Assembly (NCBI GenBank): GCA_963811335.1
Contig: CAWERB010000023.1
Span: forward strand, 62,001-126,000
Direction: 5' to 3'
Source: Trebonia sp963811335
GTDB lineage: Bacteria; Actinomycetota; Actinomycetes; Streptosporangiales; Streptosporangiaceae
DNA length: 64,000 bases
Part shown: positions 19,813-29,173 of the stretch, one piece after another
How the letters are laid out: each line of letters opens with the position of its first letter
Position numbering within the stretch: position 1 is the stretch's first letter
The notes under the pieces: model-generated
What the model saw: the letters and a program-made list of their open reading frames with translations, nothing else
What the model was told of the DNA's origin: nothing
The model's database searches: none
Position numbers and translations under genes: made by a program

Positions 19813-21539
19813 GACAGCTCCTCATCCGCGGCCCGCAGCGTCCACGCCGCGAACGTCTCGCCGGCCTCGCGGGCGGCGTCGAACCGGCGCAGCACCCGCT
19901 CCACGTAGTCGGGCAGTTCCTCCGCGGTCGCCTTGAGCCCGCGGACCTTGCGGCCGAACCCGGACCCGCTGGCATCCCCGCCGGTCAGCGTACCGCCGAG
20001 GTGAATCTGGAACCCCTCAACCTGCCGGCCGCCGTCATCGGTCACCAGCGACCCCTTCAGGCCGATGTCGGCGGTCTGGATGCGGGCGCAGGAGTTGGGG
20101 CAGCCGTTGACGTTGATGGTGACCGGCACGTCGAAGCCGGGCAGCCGCCGCTCGAGCTCGTCGATCAGCGTCATCGCCCGGGCCTTGGTCTCCACGATGG
20201 CGAGCTTGCAGAACTCGATCCCGGTGCAGGCCATCGTGTGCCGGCGGAAGACGCTCGGCGCGGCCGGCAGGCCGAGCGCGTCAAGCTCGGCGACCAGGGC
20301 GTCCACTGACTCGTTCGGCACGTCGAGTACGACCATCTTCTGCTCGGCGGTGGTCCGCACCCGGCCGCTACCGTAGCGCTCGGCGAGCGTGGCGATCGCG
20401 GCGAGCAGCTCGCCGTCCAGCCGGCCGACGCGCGGGGCGAACCCGACGTAGGACAGGCCGTCTTGCTGCGGGTGGACGCCCACGTGGTCGCGCAGCCCGC
20501 CGTCGACGTTCACCGGGGCGGGCCCGTCCGCGAGGGCGTACCCGAGGTACTCCGTCTCCATCACCTCGCGGAACTTCTCCGGGCCCCAGTCCGCGATGAG
20601 GAACTTGATCCTGGCCCGGTGCCGCAGCCGCCGGTAGCCGTAGTCGCGGAAGACGCTGGCGACCGCCGCCCAGACCTCGGGCACCTGGCCGGCGGGGATG
20701 AAGGCGCCAAGGCGCTTGGCGATCATCGGGTTGGTGGACAGGCCGCCGCCGACCCACAGGTCGTAGCCGACCTCACCGGTGTGCGGGTGCCTGACCGCGG
20801 CGAACGCCACGTCGTTGATCTCGTGGTGGGTGCACTGCGCCGCGCACCCGCTGATCGAGGTCTTGAACTTGCGCGGCAGGTTGGAGAACGCCGGGTCGCC
20901 GATGAACCTGCCGTTGACCGCGGCGATCTCCGGCGAGGCGTCGATCAGCTCGTCGGAGTCAAGCCCGGCGAGCGGGCAGCCCATGATGACCCGGGGCGTG
21001 TCGCCGCAGGCCTCGGTGGTGGACAGGCCGACGGCCTCAAGCGCCTCCCAGATCGCCGGGACCGACTCGATCTCGATCCAGTGCAGCTGGATGTTCTGCC
21101 GGTCGGTCACGTCGGCGGTGCCGCGCGCGTACCGGACGGAGATGTCGGAGATGACCCGCAGCTGCTCCGACGACAGCTGCCCGCCGTCGATCCTGACGCG
21201 GAGCATGAAGTAACGGTCGTCGAGCTCCTCAGGCTCGAGGATGGCGGTCTTGCCGCCGTCGATGCCCGGCCGGCGCTGCGTGTACAGGCCGTACCAGCGG
21301 AAGCGGCCGCGCAGGTCGGCAGGGTCGATCGAGTCGAAGCCGTGCTTGGCGTAGATGTCGATGATCCGCTGGCGGACGTTGAGCCCGTCGTCGAACTTCT
21401 TGTTTTCCTCGTTCTTGTTCAGCGGCTCGCGGTAGCCGAGCGCCCATTGCCCCTCACCGCGCTTGCGGCGGGGGGCCGCTGATCTGCCCGGGGCCTTCGC
21501 CGGGATAGTGGTCGCAGTTGCTCCGGTCACGGGAGGCAT
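19809..21539 (-). CDS. sir: Assimilatory sulfite reductase (ferredoxin), siroheme / 4Fe-4S
   Basis: It performs the six-electron reduction of sulfite to sulfide. The 576-residue chain has two ferrodoxin-like halves. The 4Fe-4S/siroheme cysteines are C438, C444, C480 and C484 (CTGIEFC ... GCPNSC). Siroheme-contact basic residues lie in RFRWYGLYTQRR and in DVTDRQNIQLHW. The tyrosine (Y83) and cysteine (C178 in TEACGDTPR) that are cross-linked in M. tuberculosis NirA are conserved, which favours sulfite over nitrite. The ATG at 21539 is used. It is the first gene of a four-gene operon for sulfate-to-sulfide conversion and siroheme supply. Confidence 0.94.
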   Translation of the reverse strand: MPPVTGATATTIPAKAPGRSAAPRRKRGEGQWALGYREPLNKNEENKKFDDGLNVRQRIIDIYAKHGFDSIDPADLRGRFRWYGLYTQRRPGIDGGKTAILEPEELDDRYFMLRVRIDGGQLSSEQLRVISDISVRYARGTADVTDRQNIQLHWIEIESVPAIWEALEAVGLSTTEACGDTPRVIMGCPLAGLDSDELIDASPEIAAVNGRFIGDPAFSNLPRKFKTSISGCAAQCTHHEINDVAFAAVRHPHTGEVGYDLWVGGGLSTNPMIAKRLGAFIPAGQVPEVWAAVASVFRDYGYRRLRHRARIKFLIADWGPEKFREVMETEYLGYALADGPAPVNVDGGLRDHVGVHPQQDGLSYVGFAPRVGRLDGELLAAIATLAERYGSGRVRTTAEQKMVVLDVPNESVDALVAELDALGLPAAPSVFRRHTMACTGIEFCKLAIVETKARAMTLIDELERRLPGFDVPVTINVNGCPNSCARIQTADIGLKGSLVTDDGGRQVEGFQIHLGGTLTGGDASGSGFGRKVRGLKATAEELPDYVERVLRRFDAAREAGETFAAWTLRAADEELS

Positions 21540-21660
21540 GCGGCTGGTTCCTCACTCACATAGTGGCTGGTCTCGGCGGGGACGCGCCCGCCGGCAGCCG
21601 CCATGGCGCACAAAAAAGGCCGCCCGGCAGATCGCGGTGCGCGCCCACTCGTCACTCCCA

Positions 21661-21678
21661 GTTACCGATTTCGGTAAC
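21661..21678. promoter_or_regulatory. Perfect 18-bp palindrome upstream of sir
   Basis: GTTACCGATTTCGGTAAC reads as arms GTTACCGA/TCGGTAAC around TT. It lies about 122 nt upstream of the sir start, in the gap 21540-21910. That gap otherwise shows only a leftward GC stretch ending in six T (near 21613-21618) that could be an attenuator. The palindrome is a plausible sulfur-responsive operator; the regulator is unknown. Confidence 0.5.
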
Positions 21679-21910
21679 CGCTGAGCTGAATGATTAGGCG
21701 GCGATCAGCGTGCCGGACGACAAATCGCGCTACGGACACGGAGAAGGTCGACGTGCCGACGCACGACGAGCATGGGGTCCGTAACACTCACCCACGCAGG
21801 ATCACACACTTTTGCGCTGCCTGTCCAGTCGGGGTGCGTCACGCTGGCGGCAACCGCGGCGCGGCCCGGCCTATTCCCGGCGCGGGTTTACCTTTGTAAC
21901 ACCGCCCGGC

Positions 21911-22048
21911 CTAGCCCTGGCGGACCCAGCTCAGCGCCGACTCGGCCGGCACTTCCTGAGCCTGCGGTGACGGCTGGTGCTGGCAGTCACACCAGTTGCC
22001 GCCGCGGCAGTCTTCGTGGCGGCGCTTGCGGCAGTCGATGCAGATCAT
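21911..22048 (-). CDS. Small conserved Cys-rich actinobacterial protein
   Basis: This is a 45-residue protein beginning MICIDCRKRRHEDCRGGNWC and followed by DCQHQPSP. It carries five cysteines and two histidines (C3, C6, C14, C20, C22 with H11 and H24), a pattern suited to binding one zinc. An AAGG ribosome site lies just upstream of the ATG at 22048. Similar short proteins are widespread in actinomycetes without known function. It is divergent from the phosphoribosyltransferase gene, with start codons 40 nt apart. Confidence 0.72.
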   Translation of the reverse strand: MICIDCRKRRHEDCRGGNWCDCQHQPSPQAQEVPAESALSWVRQG

Positions 22049-22088
22049 GACCTTATTCTGCGCCTCGGCCGGGTATACGAGCGGTAGG

Positions 22089-22929
22089 ATGCCCAGTCCC
22101 CCCGCGCGCCGCGCCGCGGCACCGCCAGGTCCGCCCGCCTTCAACGACCGAGCGCAGGCGGGGGTGCTGCTTGGCGCCGCGGTGCTCGAGGCCCTCGACA
22201 TGGCGCACCCCGGTGATACGGAACGAGGGCGTGCGCCGCAAGCTCGCGCCCGCGTCTTCGCCCTGCCCCGCGGCGGTGTGCCGGTCGCGGCCGGGGTGGC
22301 GCGCGCGCTCGGCGCGACGCTCGACGCGCTCATGGTGCGGAAGATCGGCCACCCCTCGGCGCCCGAGCTCGGGCTCGGCGCCATCGCCGAGGACGGCCGT
22401 GGCGGCGCCGCGGAGCCGTACTTCGACGCGGGGATGCTCGCCGCGGTCGGCCTGACCGAGGCGGACCTCGCCGCGGTGGTGGCCCGCGAGCGCGCCGAAC
22501 TCGCCAGGCGCGTCGCCGTCTACGGCCGCAGGCCCCGGCCGGGCGATGGGCGCGATGGGATAGGGGGACCCGGCGGCGGGAGCGGGCAGCGCACGCCCCC
22601 GTTCCGGATCAGACGCGGACGTCCCGCCCGGGCTGGACCTGGCCGGGGAGCTCGTCGTCGTGGTAGACGACGGGCTGGCGACCGGGGTGACGGCCAGGGC
22701 CGCCCTGCGCGCGGTACGGGCGCGCGGCGCGGCGCGGACGGTGCTCGCCGTGCCGGTCGCGGCGCCCGCGGCGGCGCAGGCCATGCAAAAGGAAACCGAC
22801 GAGGTGGTGACCCTGGTCACCCCTCGCCGGTTCCACAGCGTGGGAGAATGGTACGCCGACTTCGGCCAGCTGACCGATGCCGACGTGCTGACGATCTTGT
22901 CCTCCGGGGGGACTCCCGCCCCCGCGTGA
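22089..22929 (+). CDS. Phosphoribosyltransferase-family protein, frameshifted
   Basis: It has the type I PRTase fold. The N-terminal part (FNDRAQAGVLLGAAVLEAL, then VFALPRGGVPVAAGVARALGATLDALMVRKIGHP) is in the frame opened by the ATG at 22089. The PRPP-binding loop VVVVDDGLATGVTARAALRAVR and the C-terminus HSVGEWYADFGQLTDADV lie in another frame. The change falls near 22550-22640, where an unusual GGG-rich stretch is also out of register. Proteins of this kind in actinomycetes often stand alone, with no assigned nucleobase. One indel region separates two otherwise well-conserved halves. Confidence 0.78.
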
Positions 22930-22944
22930 CCCGCCGGCGCAGGA

Positions 22945-23244
22945 TCAGGCCGCGTTGGCGCGGCGCATCCGCCGACGGCGCTCCGCGGAGCGCTCGTCCT
23001 CGTTCAGGCCACCCCAGGTGCCGTACTTCTCAGGACGGGCAACGGCGTAGTTGAGGCATTCCATCCTGACCGGGCAGCTCGCGCAGACCTGCTTGGCCTT
23101 GCGCTCCCTGATGTCCCGCTCCGGCTGCCGCTCGCCGTCTGGGCCGAAGAAAAGCATCAGATCCTCGCCACGACACGCGGCAGCGTCCTGCCAACCCCAA
23201 TTGGGCCGGGGAAGGACGGCCGTCTGCCTACGCACCTGAGACAT
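22945..23244 (-). CDS. WhiB-family iron-sulfur transcriptional regulator
   Basis: This is a 99-residue WhiB-like protein. The four 4Fe-4S cysteines are C24, C54, C57 and C63 (C-x29-C-x2-C-x5-C). The turn G-T-W-G-G sits at 75-79, followed by a basic tail (ERSAERRRRMRRANAA) for DNA contact. The subfamily (WhiB1/WblE-like or other) cannot be settled. WhiB proteins usually act with the housekeeping sigma factor in redox, nitric oxide or developmental responses. It converges on the phosphoribosyltransferase gene (15 nt between stops) and is divergent from the disordered-protein gene. Confidence 0.94.
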   Translation of the reverse strand: MSQVRRQTAVLPRPNWGWQDAAACRGEDLMLFFGPDGERQPERDIRERKAKQVCASCPVRMECLNYAVARPEKYGTWGGLNEDERSAERRRRMRRANAA

Positions 23245-23295
23245 GGATCAATCACCTCAACGAAGTTGCTTAATTCTTGCGTTAGTCTTGCTAGT

Positions 23296-23315
23296 GACTC
23301 GCATGCACGCGAGTC
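23296..23315. promoter_or_regulatory. Inverted repeat upstream of whiB
   Basis: GACTCGC (23296-23302) and GCGAGTC (23309-23315) are 7-bp arms with spacer ATGCAC, 52-71 nt upstream of the whiB start. The remainder of the 581-nt gap 23245-23825 shows no reliable gene. Its last 50 nt contain a direct repeat of GGCTAAGGAA before the next gene. Confidence 0.45.
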
Positions 23316-23825
23316 CGGTCCTGCCCGGTAACTGCTGTTGCAAGCTGCAACGCCGATCGGCCTCATCCTGTTCCCGTGCACATGAGGCGCGCTCGCGCGC
23401 GCTTCAAAGGTGTCGCGGACGGGATGGTTCCGTTCGAGGTGGCACTGCTTGCAGGCAGCCGGAGGCTCGCACATGCCTGACAGGCGCCTGCCCCCACTAC
23501 ACGCTGACCGTGAGCCGCTGCCAGCCGGAAGATCCGCCGTACGAGGGGGAGCAGGAATGCCTGTGGTCAATGATGCCACCTGGGCTACCGCCCGCGCACG
23601 GCGGGGTGACATTTTCCTACCGCGCGTCGCAGGAATTTTTCTGCGGGCCGCCTTCCCCGCCTGAGCAAGGCTAAGGAAGGCTAAGGAACCAGTTAAGTAA
23701 ACCGCCCAGGCGCGCGAAAGACCTTACCAGCAGCGGCGAGTAGGTCACGCATGAGGCGTACGGGCCCTACTCTGTACGAAGTGGACAAACGTTCTGCTGG
23801 GCTACGTACTGCTGGGGGGGCCACC

Positions 23826-26800
23826 ATGGGCAGCATGTCAGCGCCAGACTCGGGGCGCCTGCCCCGGCTGGGCGACATCTTCTTCGATGTGCGCGGTGGC
23901 TCGCGGAGCATGCGCGTGAGCTGGTACGCGGACACCGGGATCGCGGTGTTCAGCATCTGGCAGGGCGGCACCTGCACGGGGACCTTCCGGCTGCCGATCG
24001 ACGACGTGTCCCGTCTTGTCGACTCGCTGCGGCGCGGCATGCTCGGCCCGGCCGACGGAACTGCGCCGGGCGGCACGACGGGTCCGATGGCGCTCGGCGG
24101 CCAGCGCCCCCGGCTGGCGATCGGCGCCGCCGCCACCGAGCCGTTCACCGGCATGATGGCCGCCGTCACCGACGACCGGGCGGCCGCCTACGGGCTGGGC
24201 GCAGGCCAGGCGGCCGGCGGCGCGGCGCAGCAGTACGGTGCCGGCCAGCAGTACGGCGGGCCGCAGCAGTACGGCGCGCCCGACGCGTACGGCTACAGCA
24301 CGGGAGACCACGACGCGGCGCCTGGCCAGTACCAGCCGGCCCGTATGACCTCGCGCAGTACGGGGCCGGTCAGCAGTACGCCCAGGGCCAGTCCTACGGC
24401 ACCGGCGCCGGCCACGGACGGCCAGCAGGCCGACTACCAGTACCAGGCCACGCAAGGCGGCACCAACGGGTACGGGCCCGGGTACGCCGACGTCGCGGCG
24501 CAGCCCCAGTCGCAGCAGCTCCAGTCGCAGCAGATCCAGCCGCGCAGCCTCGGCCAGCAGGGGACACCGCGGACGGACGGCTACGGGGCGGCGGACGGTT
24601 ACGGGGCGGCGGCACAGTACGCGGCGCAGCGTCAGGGCGAGCCCGTGACCCGCTACGGCACGGGAGCCCAGCCGGCCCTCGGCTTCCAGCCGGCCGGCCA
24701 GCCGTCGCCTGGCGACGGCCAGGCACCGCCGCGTGCCTACGGCGGCCAAGGCCAGCCCGGCGCCGCGCAGGCGGGCCCCGGCCAGCAGGCCCAGTCATAC
24801 GAGGCCCAGTCATACGACGCCAGGTCGCCGCAGGTCCCGGCGTACGAGCAGCAGTCCAGTGACCGCGCGTACGCCGCGCAGGGCTACGCCGGGCGCGGCT
24901 ATGACGAGCAAAGGCAGGCCGAGCAGGCATACACCGATCAGGGATACCCGGCAACGGGGCGCGGCAGCCAGGGTCAGGCGGCCGCCTTTGGCGACGGCGG
25001 TTACGGCCCGGCCGGCCAGGACACCGGCCAGCCGTCCGGGCAGTTCGCCGAGCCCGGCTACGGCGGGCAGCCGGGGCAGCAGGCACCCGCCGGGCAGCCG
25101 GGCCCGGCGCCCAGGCAAGCGGCACCGCAGCCGTCCGCCGGGCAGTCCGCGGCGCAGCTGTGGCAGGACGGCGCGCACTCCGGCCAGGCGCCGGCGCCGG
25201 CCTACCTGGCCGGGGGGATCTCCGCCCTCTCCGCGCCCGTGCCGTCAGACGCCGGTACCGGCGCGCAGCCGTCGTTCGGCACCGGCGCGCAGCCGACCTT
25301 CGGCACTACGGCCGGCCCGGGACCCGCACAGCCGGGCGGGACGCCGGGAGCGCAGCAGGGCGGTACGTTCGGTGCCCAGTCCCGCGAGCCGGACCGGTAC
25401 CCGCCTGGCTACGCTGACCAGCCGGCCTATCCGCAGTCCGCCTACCAGGCGCAGCCAGACACGGCAGGCTACCAGGGCACTCCCGCGGCCGGCACCGGCG
25501 AGGGCACGAGCCGGGCAACCGGCCAGGAACCCGGGTACCCCGTCGGCCCGGGGCTCAACGGCTACCAGCCCGCCACCGGCGACGGGTACGGGTACGACGG
25601 GCGGGGACACTCCGCCAACGGCCAGGCGCCCGCCAGCGGTCAGCCATCGGCGCCGGCCACGCTGGCTACGGGAACGCCGCCGCGGGCTACGCCGACCGTG
25701 ACCGCGCCGGCGCTAACGGCTTCTCTCTCGCCGGCTACGCGGCGGCGCCCGCTCCGGGCTCCGGGGTGTACGACGCGACCGGGCGTGACACAGGAGCACA
25801 TCGCGTGGCCGGCGGCGACGGGTACGCGGCGGACGGCGGGTACGGCACGGACGGCGGGTACCCGGCGAACGGAAACGTGGCGCCGGTCAACGGCCACGGC
25901 GCGACCGGCTATCAGGCCAACGGCTACCAGCAAGACGCGAGCGCCGCGAGCGACTACCAGGCCGGCGGATATCAGCGGGGCGCGAGCGCCGCGACCGGCT
26001 ATCAGGCGGCCGGGCAGGCCGAGAGTGGCCCGGCGCCCTCCGGCGCCTACCCCGCGCTCACGCCGAACGGCTACGCCAACGGCGCGGCGCCCGGCAACGG
26101 GTCGGCTCCGGCGAGCCGCGCCGTGTCCGGTAACGCCTCGGTACCGTCGAACGGATACGCGCCGGGCCCGGGCGGCGTCACCGAACGGGTACGGACCAGC
26201 GCCGGGCCGGCGTCACCGAGCGGGTACGCGACGGCGTCGGCGAACGGGTACGCGGCCGGCGCCGCGTCACGAACGGGTCCGCCGGGATCCCGGCGGCGGA
26301 CGGCACCGGAGGCTACCCGCGACTGCCGGACTACCGCGTCGGCAGCGCAAGCGGGGCGCTGCCCGCGGCAGGTAACCAGGCCGGCGGCGCCGGCTACGCG
26401 CAGGGGACGGCGCCGTCCGCGGCACGGCCGACGTTCACCCCCTCGTTCACCGCGAATGGCGCCCCGCCCACTCAGGCCGGCGGGTTCGGCCCGCCGGGGC
26501 AGCCGGCGACGGCCGGGTACGCGTCGCCCTCCGGCTACCCCGCCGCCCCGTCACCTGGCACGCAGGCGTACCAGCAGGCCGCGGGCCAGGCCAACAACGG
26601 CTATCCGACCGCCAACGGCTATCCGACCGCCAACGGTTACGCGACCGACGGCTATCCCACCGCTAACGGTTAGCGACCGACGGCTATCCGACCGCCAACG
26701 GCTATCCGACCGCCGACGGCTATCCCACCGCAAACGGCACCGAGTGGGCCGACGGCTACCCGCGTGACGGATATGCCCCAGGGCAGGGCGGTCAGCCAGT

Positions 26801-26906
26801 GCCCGGCTACCAGCAGGCCCCAGGCTACGCCGTCGCCGGCCAGCATGAGCAGGGCCAGCAGGGATACTGGGACCCTGAGCAGCAGCCGCGCGGAAATTGG
26901 ACGTGA
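23826..26906 (+). CDS. Large Gln/Tyr/Gly-rich disordered protein with conserved N-terminal domain, several frameshifts
   Basis: The ATG at 23826 opens a folded N-terminal domain of about 85 residues: LPRLGDIFFDVRGGSRSMRVSWY, ADTGIAVFSIWQGGTCTGTF and RLPIDDVSRLVDSLRRG. After that, roughly 900 residues are low-complexity, with QQYG, QAYGG, GYPTANG and NGYA motifs typical of intrinsically disordered, prion-like sequence. Coding continues to the stop at 26904-26906 (ending RGNWT) but shifts frame several times, near 24350-24420, 25660, 26240 and 26672. At 26671-26673 a TAG arises because one C is missing relative to the preceding repeat copy. No function is known. The N-terminal domain suggests binding to a partner, with the tail as a flexible scaffold. 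Confidence 0.68.
26596..26750 (+). repeat. 18-nt coding tandem repeats
   Basis: The unit ACGGCTATCCGACCGCCA and close variants encode NGYPTA. It is repeated about eight times near the 3' end of the disordered-protein gene. One copy has lost a C (GGTTAGCG against GGTTACGCG in the copy before), creating a premature stop. Confidence 0.8.
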
Positions 26907-27199
26907 CAGAGGGAACACCCACCCCCTCCGCCGCGCTAGACTCAGTTTGGCCGGTGCGGCTAGGGTCCCCCGGGCCGCACCTAATATCGCCTTCGCGGAA
27001 TACCGTTCGGCTGGAGCCGCGATGTGCCTCTCGCCGAGGAGGCGACCGGTCGCACCGGCCCATGATCACCTGCGGTGCCCTGAGGTTCCTTCGGGCGCGC
27101 ACCAGCCAAGATTCCCGCCCGCCAGCATGAATACGCCCCTGGGGGCCGCCAAGCGGGTCGCAGCGCCGGGCTGGCGGGGCTGCGCTGCCGGGGTCTACC

Positions 27200-27272
27200 G
27201 GTAAATATTTCACAGCATGTAAAGAAAAGCCGTCCAGGGCGCCTTTTCTTTACATCGGGTGAAACGTTTACC
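27200..27272. terminator. Long A/T-rich palindrome between convergent genes
   Basis: Perfect 13-nt arms ATGTAAAGAAAAG (27217-27229) and CTTTTCTTTACAT (27243-27255) are nested in outer arms GGTAAATATTTCAC (27200-27213) and GTGAAACGTTTACC (27259-27272), which match at 12 of 14 positions. A third copy, ATTTACCGGTA, follows at 27284-27294 and mirrors TACCGGTAAAT at 27196-27206. It lies in the 560-nt gap 26907-27466 between two convergent genes, so a two-way terminator is the simplest reading. The gap otherwise appears non-coding. Confidence 0.6.
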
Positions 27273-27466
27273 TGATGACACGAATTTACCGGTAAAACTG
27301 CGTACGTAAGGGGCGCGTGGTGCCACGGTGCTCGCGTCCTGGCCTTAGGCGGGCCGCGAGGGCGCCGCCGCCGAGAACCTGCGGCCTCGCGGGTTTCATG
27401 CGACCGTCTTGAGCCTTCCCGTCCCGGGTGCCGCGGAAGCGGCGGGCTCGCGACGCGCGGGCGAGG

Positions 27467-28642
27467 CTAAGCCTGGGCGGCGTAGTTGACGAGGGCCGAC
27501 ATGAGCCACGGAAGCCGCTGCGCGGTGGGGACGATGCGCGGGCCGAGCAGCGGCTGGTTCCGCGACCACAGCACGCCCGCGGTGAACCGCCACGCCGGGC
27601 CGGAGACGCGCCGCCAGGCACGCTCGTATTCCCCGGGGCGGTCGGCCGCGAGGCAGCGCGCGAGGACGTCGGCCTGGGCGAGCCCGACGCCGATGCCCTC
27701 GCCGGTGAGGGCGTCCAGGTACCCGGACGCGTCACCGACCAGGAGGACCCGGCCGTAGACCCGGCGCGCGACGTCGTGGCGCAGCGGGCCCGCCCCGCGG
27801 ACCTCGCTCGCAGGCGGCGCGGCGCCGAGGCGGTCAAGCAGGGCGGGGAACGCGGCGAGGCGGCCCTCGTAGTCGCCGTCCGTACCCGTCGCGGCGCCCG
27901 ATCCGTTACCGCTAGCGGCGGGTGAGGCGGTGCGCGGCGGCTTCGCGAAGAGCAAGGCGACGCCGACGGTGTCGGGGGAGACCGGGGTGACGTAAGCCTC
28001 CGCGGTCGCCGACCAGTAGACCTCGACCAGGTCCGTCGACGGCGGGACGCGGTAATGCCTGCGCAGTCCGTACCGCGGCGGCACCGCATTGCGCCCGTCC
28101 CCGTTGCGCAGGCTCCCGTTGCGCCCGTCTCCGTTGCGCAGGCTCCCGTTGCGCGCGTCCCCGTCGCCCGACTCGGCCCCGGCCGCCGTCTCGCGTTCCA
28201 GTGCGCGGCGGATGGTTGAGTGCAGGCCGTCGGCCGCCACCAGGTAGCGTGCCTCGGTCCCCGCGGCCGCCACGTGATCCGCCTTGTGGTCGAAGCCGGA
28301 GACACGCTGCGGGATGACGGTGATTCCCAACGCCGCGGCGCGCTCGGCGAGCGCGGCGTGCAGCACCGTTCGCCGGACGCCGAGCCCGTGCCCGTGCCGG
28401 AAGGGCGCGTCGGCCTGGTGACCCGCGTCGAGGTAGCGGATGCCGCGCAGGGGGTGGCCGTCAGGGACGACGCCGAGTTCCGCGAGCCGCCGCACCGCGG
28501 CGGGCAGCACGCCCTCGCCGCACGCCTTGTCGACGGGGCCAGTGCGGGGCTCGGCGACCGTGACCGACAGGCCCTGCTGCGCGCAGCGGATCGCCGTGGC
28601 CAGGCCCACCGGGCCGCCGCCGGCCACGAGAACGTCGATCAT
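27467..28642 (-). CDS. FAD-dependent oxidoreductase/monooxygenase of the phenolic-lipid cluster
   Basis: This 391-residue flavoprotein resembles SrsC-like hydroxylases and geranylgeranyl-reductase-type enzymes. The FAD-binding motif VAGGGPVGLATAI is at 6-18, VDKACGEGVLP follows, and the second FAD motif VLLVGDASGYLDALTGEGIGVGL lies near 305. The ATG at 28642 overlaps the stop of the ICMT-like gene as ATGA. It probably hydroxylates or oxidises the polyketide-derived ring to a quinone, inferred from the neighbours. A 30-nt tandem repeat inserts about 25 extra residues (RNGSLRNGDG) near position 165, apparently a loop. Confidence 0.86.
   Translation of the reverse strand: MIDVLVAGGGPVGLATAIRCAQQGLSVTVAEPRTGPVDKACGEGVLPAAVRRLAELGVVPDGHPLRGIRYLDAGHQADAPFRHGHGLGVRRTVLHAALAERAAALGITVIPQRVSGFDHKADHVAAAGTEARYLVAADGLHSTIRRALERETAAGAESGDGDARNGSLRNGDGRNGSLRNGDGRNAVPPRYGLRRHYRVPPSTDLVEVYWSATAEAYVTPVSPDTVGVALLFAKPPRTASPAASGNGSGAATGTDGDYEGRLAAFPALLDRLGAAPPASEVRGAGPLRHDVARRVYGRVLLVGDASGYLDALTGEGIGVGLAQADVLARCLAADRPGEYERAWRRVSGPAWRFTAGVLWSRNQPLLGPRIVPTAQRLPWLMSALVNYAAQA
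28089..28165 (-). repeat. 30-nt in-frame tandem repeat in the FAD oxidoreductase gene
   Basis: About two and a half copies of a 30-nt unit encode NGSLRNGDGR repeats. They sit between ERETAAGAESGDGDA and the resumption of family sequence at PPRYGLRRHY. The period keeps the frame, so the loop only lengthens. Confidence 0.8.
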
Positions 28643-29169
28643 GACGCCACAGGCTGCGGAGCGGCGGTCGCCGCCAGTGCCCTCACCTCGCACCGTATCC
28701 GCACCGTCAGCAGCGCCGCGTTGAGCACCGTGAACGCCGACGCGGTGATCCACGCCGACCCAGTCAGCGGCAGCGCGAATCCCTCCACGATCACCGCGAC
28801 GTAGTTCGGGTGGGCGAACCAGCGGTACGGCCCCGACCGCACCAGCGGTTCCCCCGGGAGCACGATCACGCGCGCCGTCCAGCGCTCGCCGAGCGTGCTG
28901 ATACACCACCAGCGCAGCGCGTTCGCGGCCACCGTCACGGCCAGCATCGGCCAGCCGAGCGCGGGGACGAACGTCCGGTGCCCGAGCAGCGGCTCGAGCA
29001 CGCAGCCGGCGATCAGCCCCACGTGCAGCGTGATCATCACGGGGAAGTGCCCGAAGCCGTACTCCGCGCCGCCGCGGCGCAGCAGCCCCGTCGCGTGCCG
29101 GGCCGACACGACGAGCTCGGCCACCCGCTCGCAGGCGATGAGGCCGAGCAGCACCCAGTAGACGGTCAT
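28639..29169 (-). CDS. Isoprenylcysteine carboxyl methyltransferase (ICMT)-family membrane methyltransferase
   Basis: This 176-residue membrane protein has about five helices and the ICMT C-terminal signature GPYRWFAHPNYVAVIVEG (about 113-130), which binds SAM in the membrane. In bacterial type III polyketide clusters such as srsABC of Streptomyces griseus, an ICMT-like enzyme O-methylates a phenolic lipid. The same role is inferred here because it lies directly between the PKS and the FAD oxidoreductase. Its stop overlaps the next start as ATGA, and it starts 4 nt after the PKS stop. Confidence 0.86.
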   Translation of the reverse strand: MTVYWVLLGLIACERVAELVVSARHATGLLRRGGAEYGFGHFPVMITLHVGLIAGCVLEPLLGHRTFVPALGWPMLAVTVAANALRWWCISTLGERWTARVIVLPGEPLVRSGPYRWFAHPNYVAVIVEGFALPLTGSAWITASAFTVLNAALLTVRIRCEVRALAATAAPQPVAS

Positions 29170-29173
29170 CTCC

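Noticed and set aside
21690..21899. Small rightward frame between sir and the Cys-rich protein
   Set aside because: No ribosome site, no recognisable family and Arg-rich composition; it also covers the sir promoter region.
23243..23674. Open frames in the gap upstream of whiB
   Set aside because: They lack ribosome sites and any family similarity, and overlap the likely whiB promoter with its inverted repeat.
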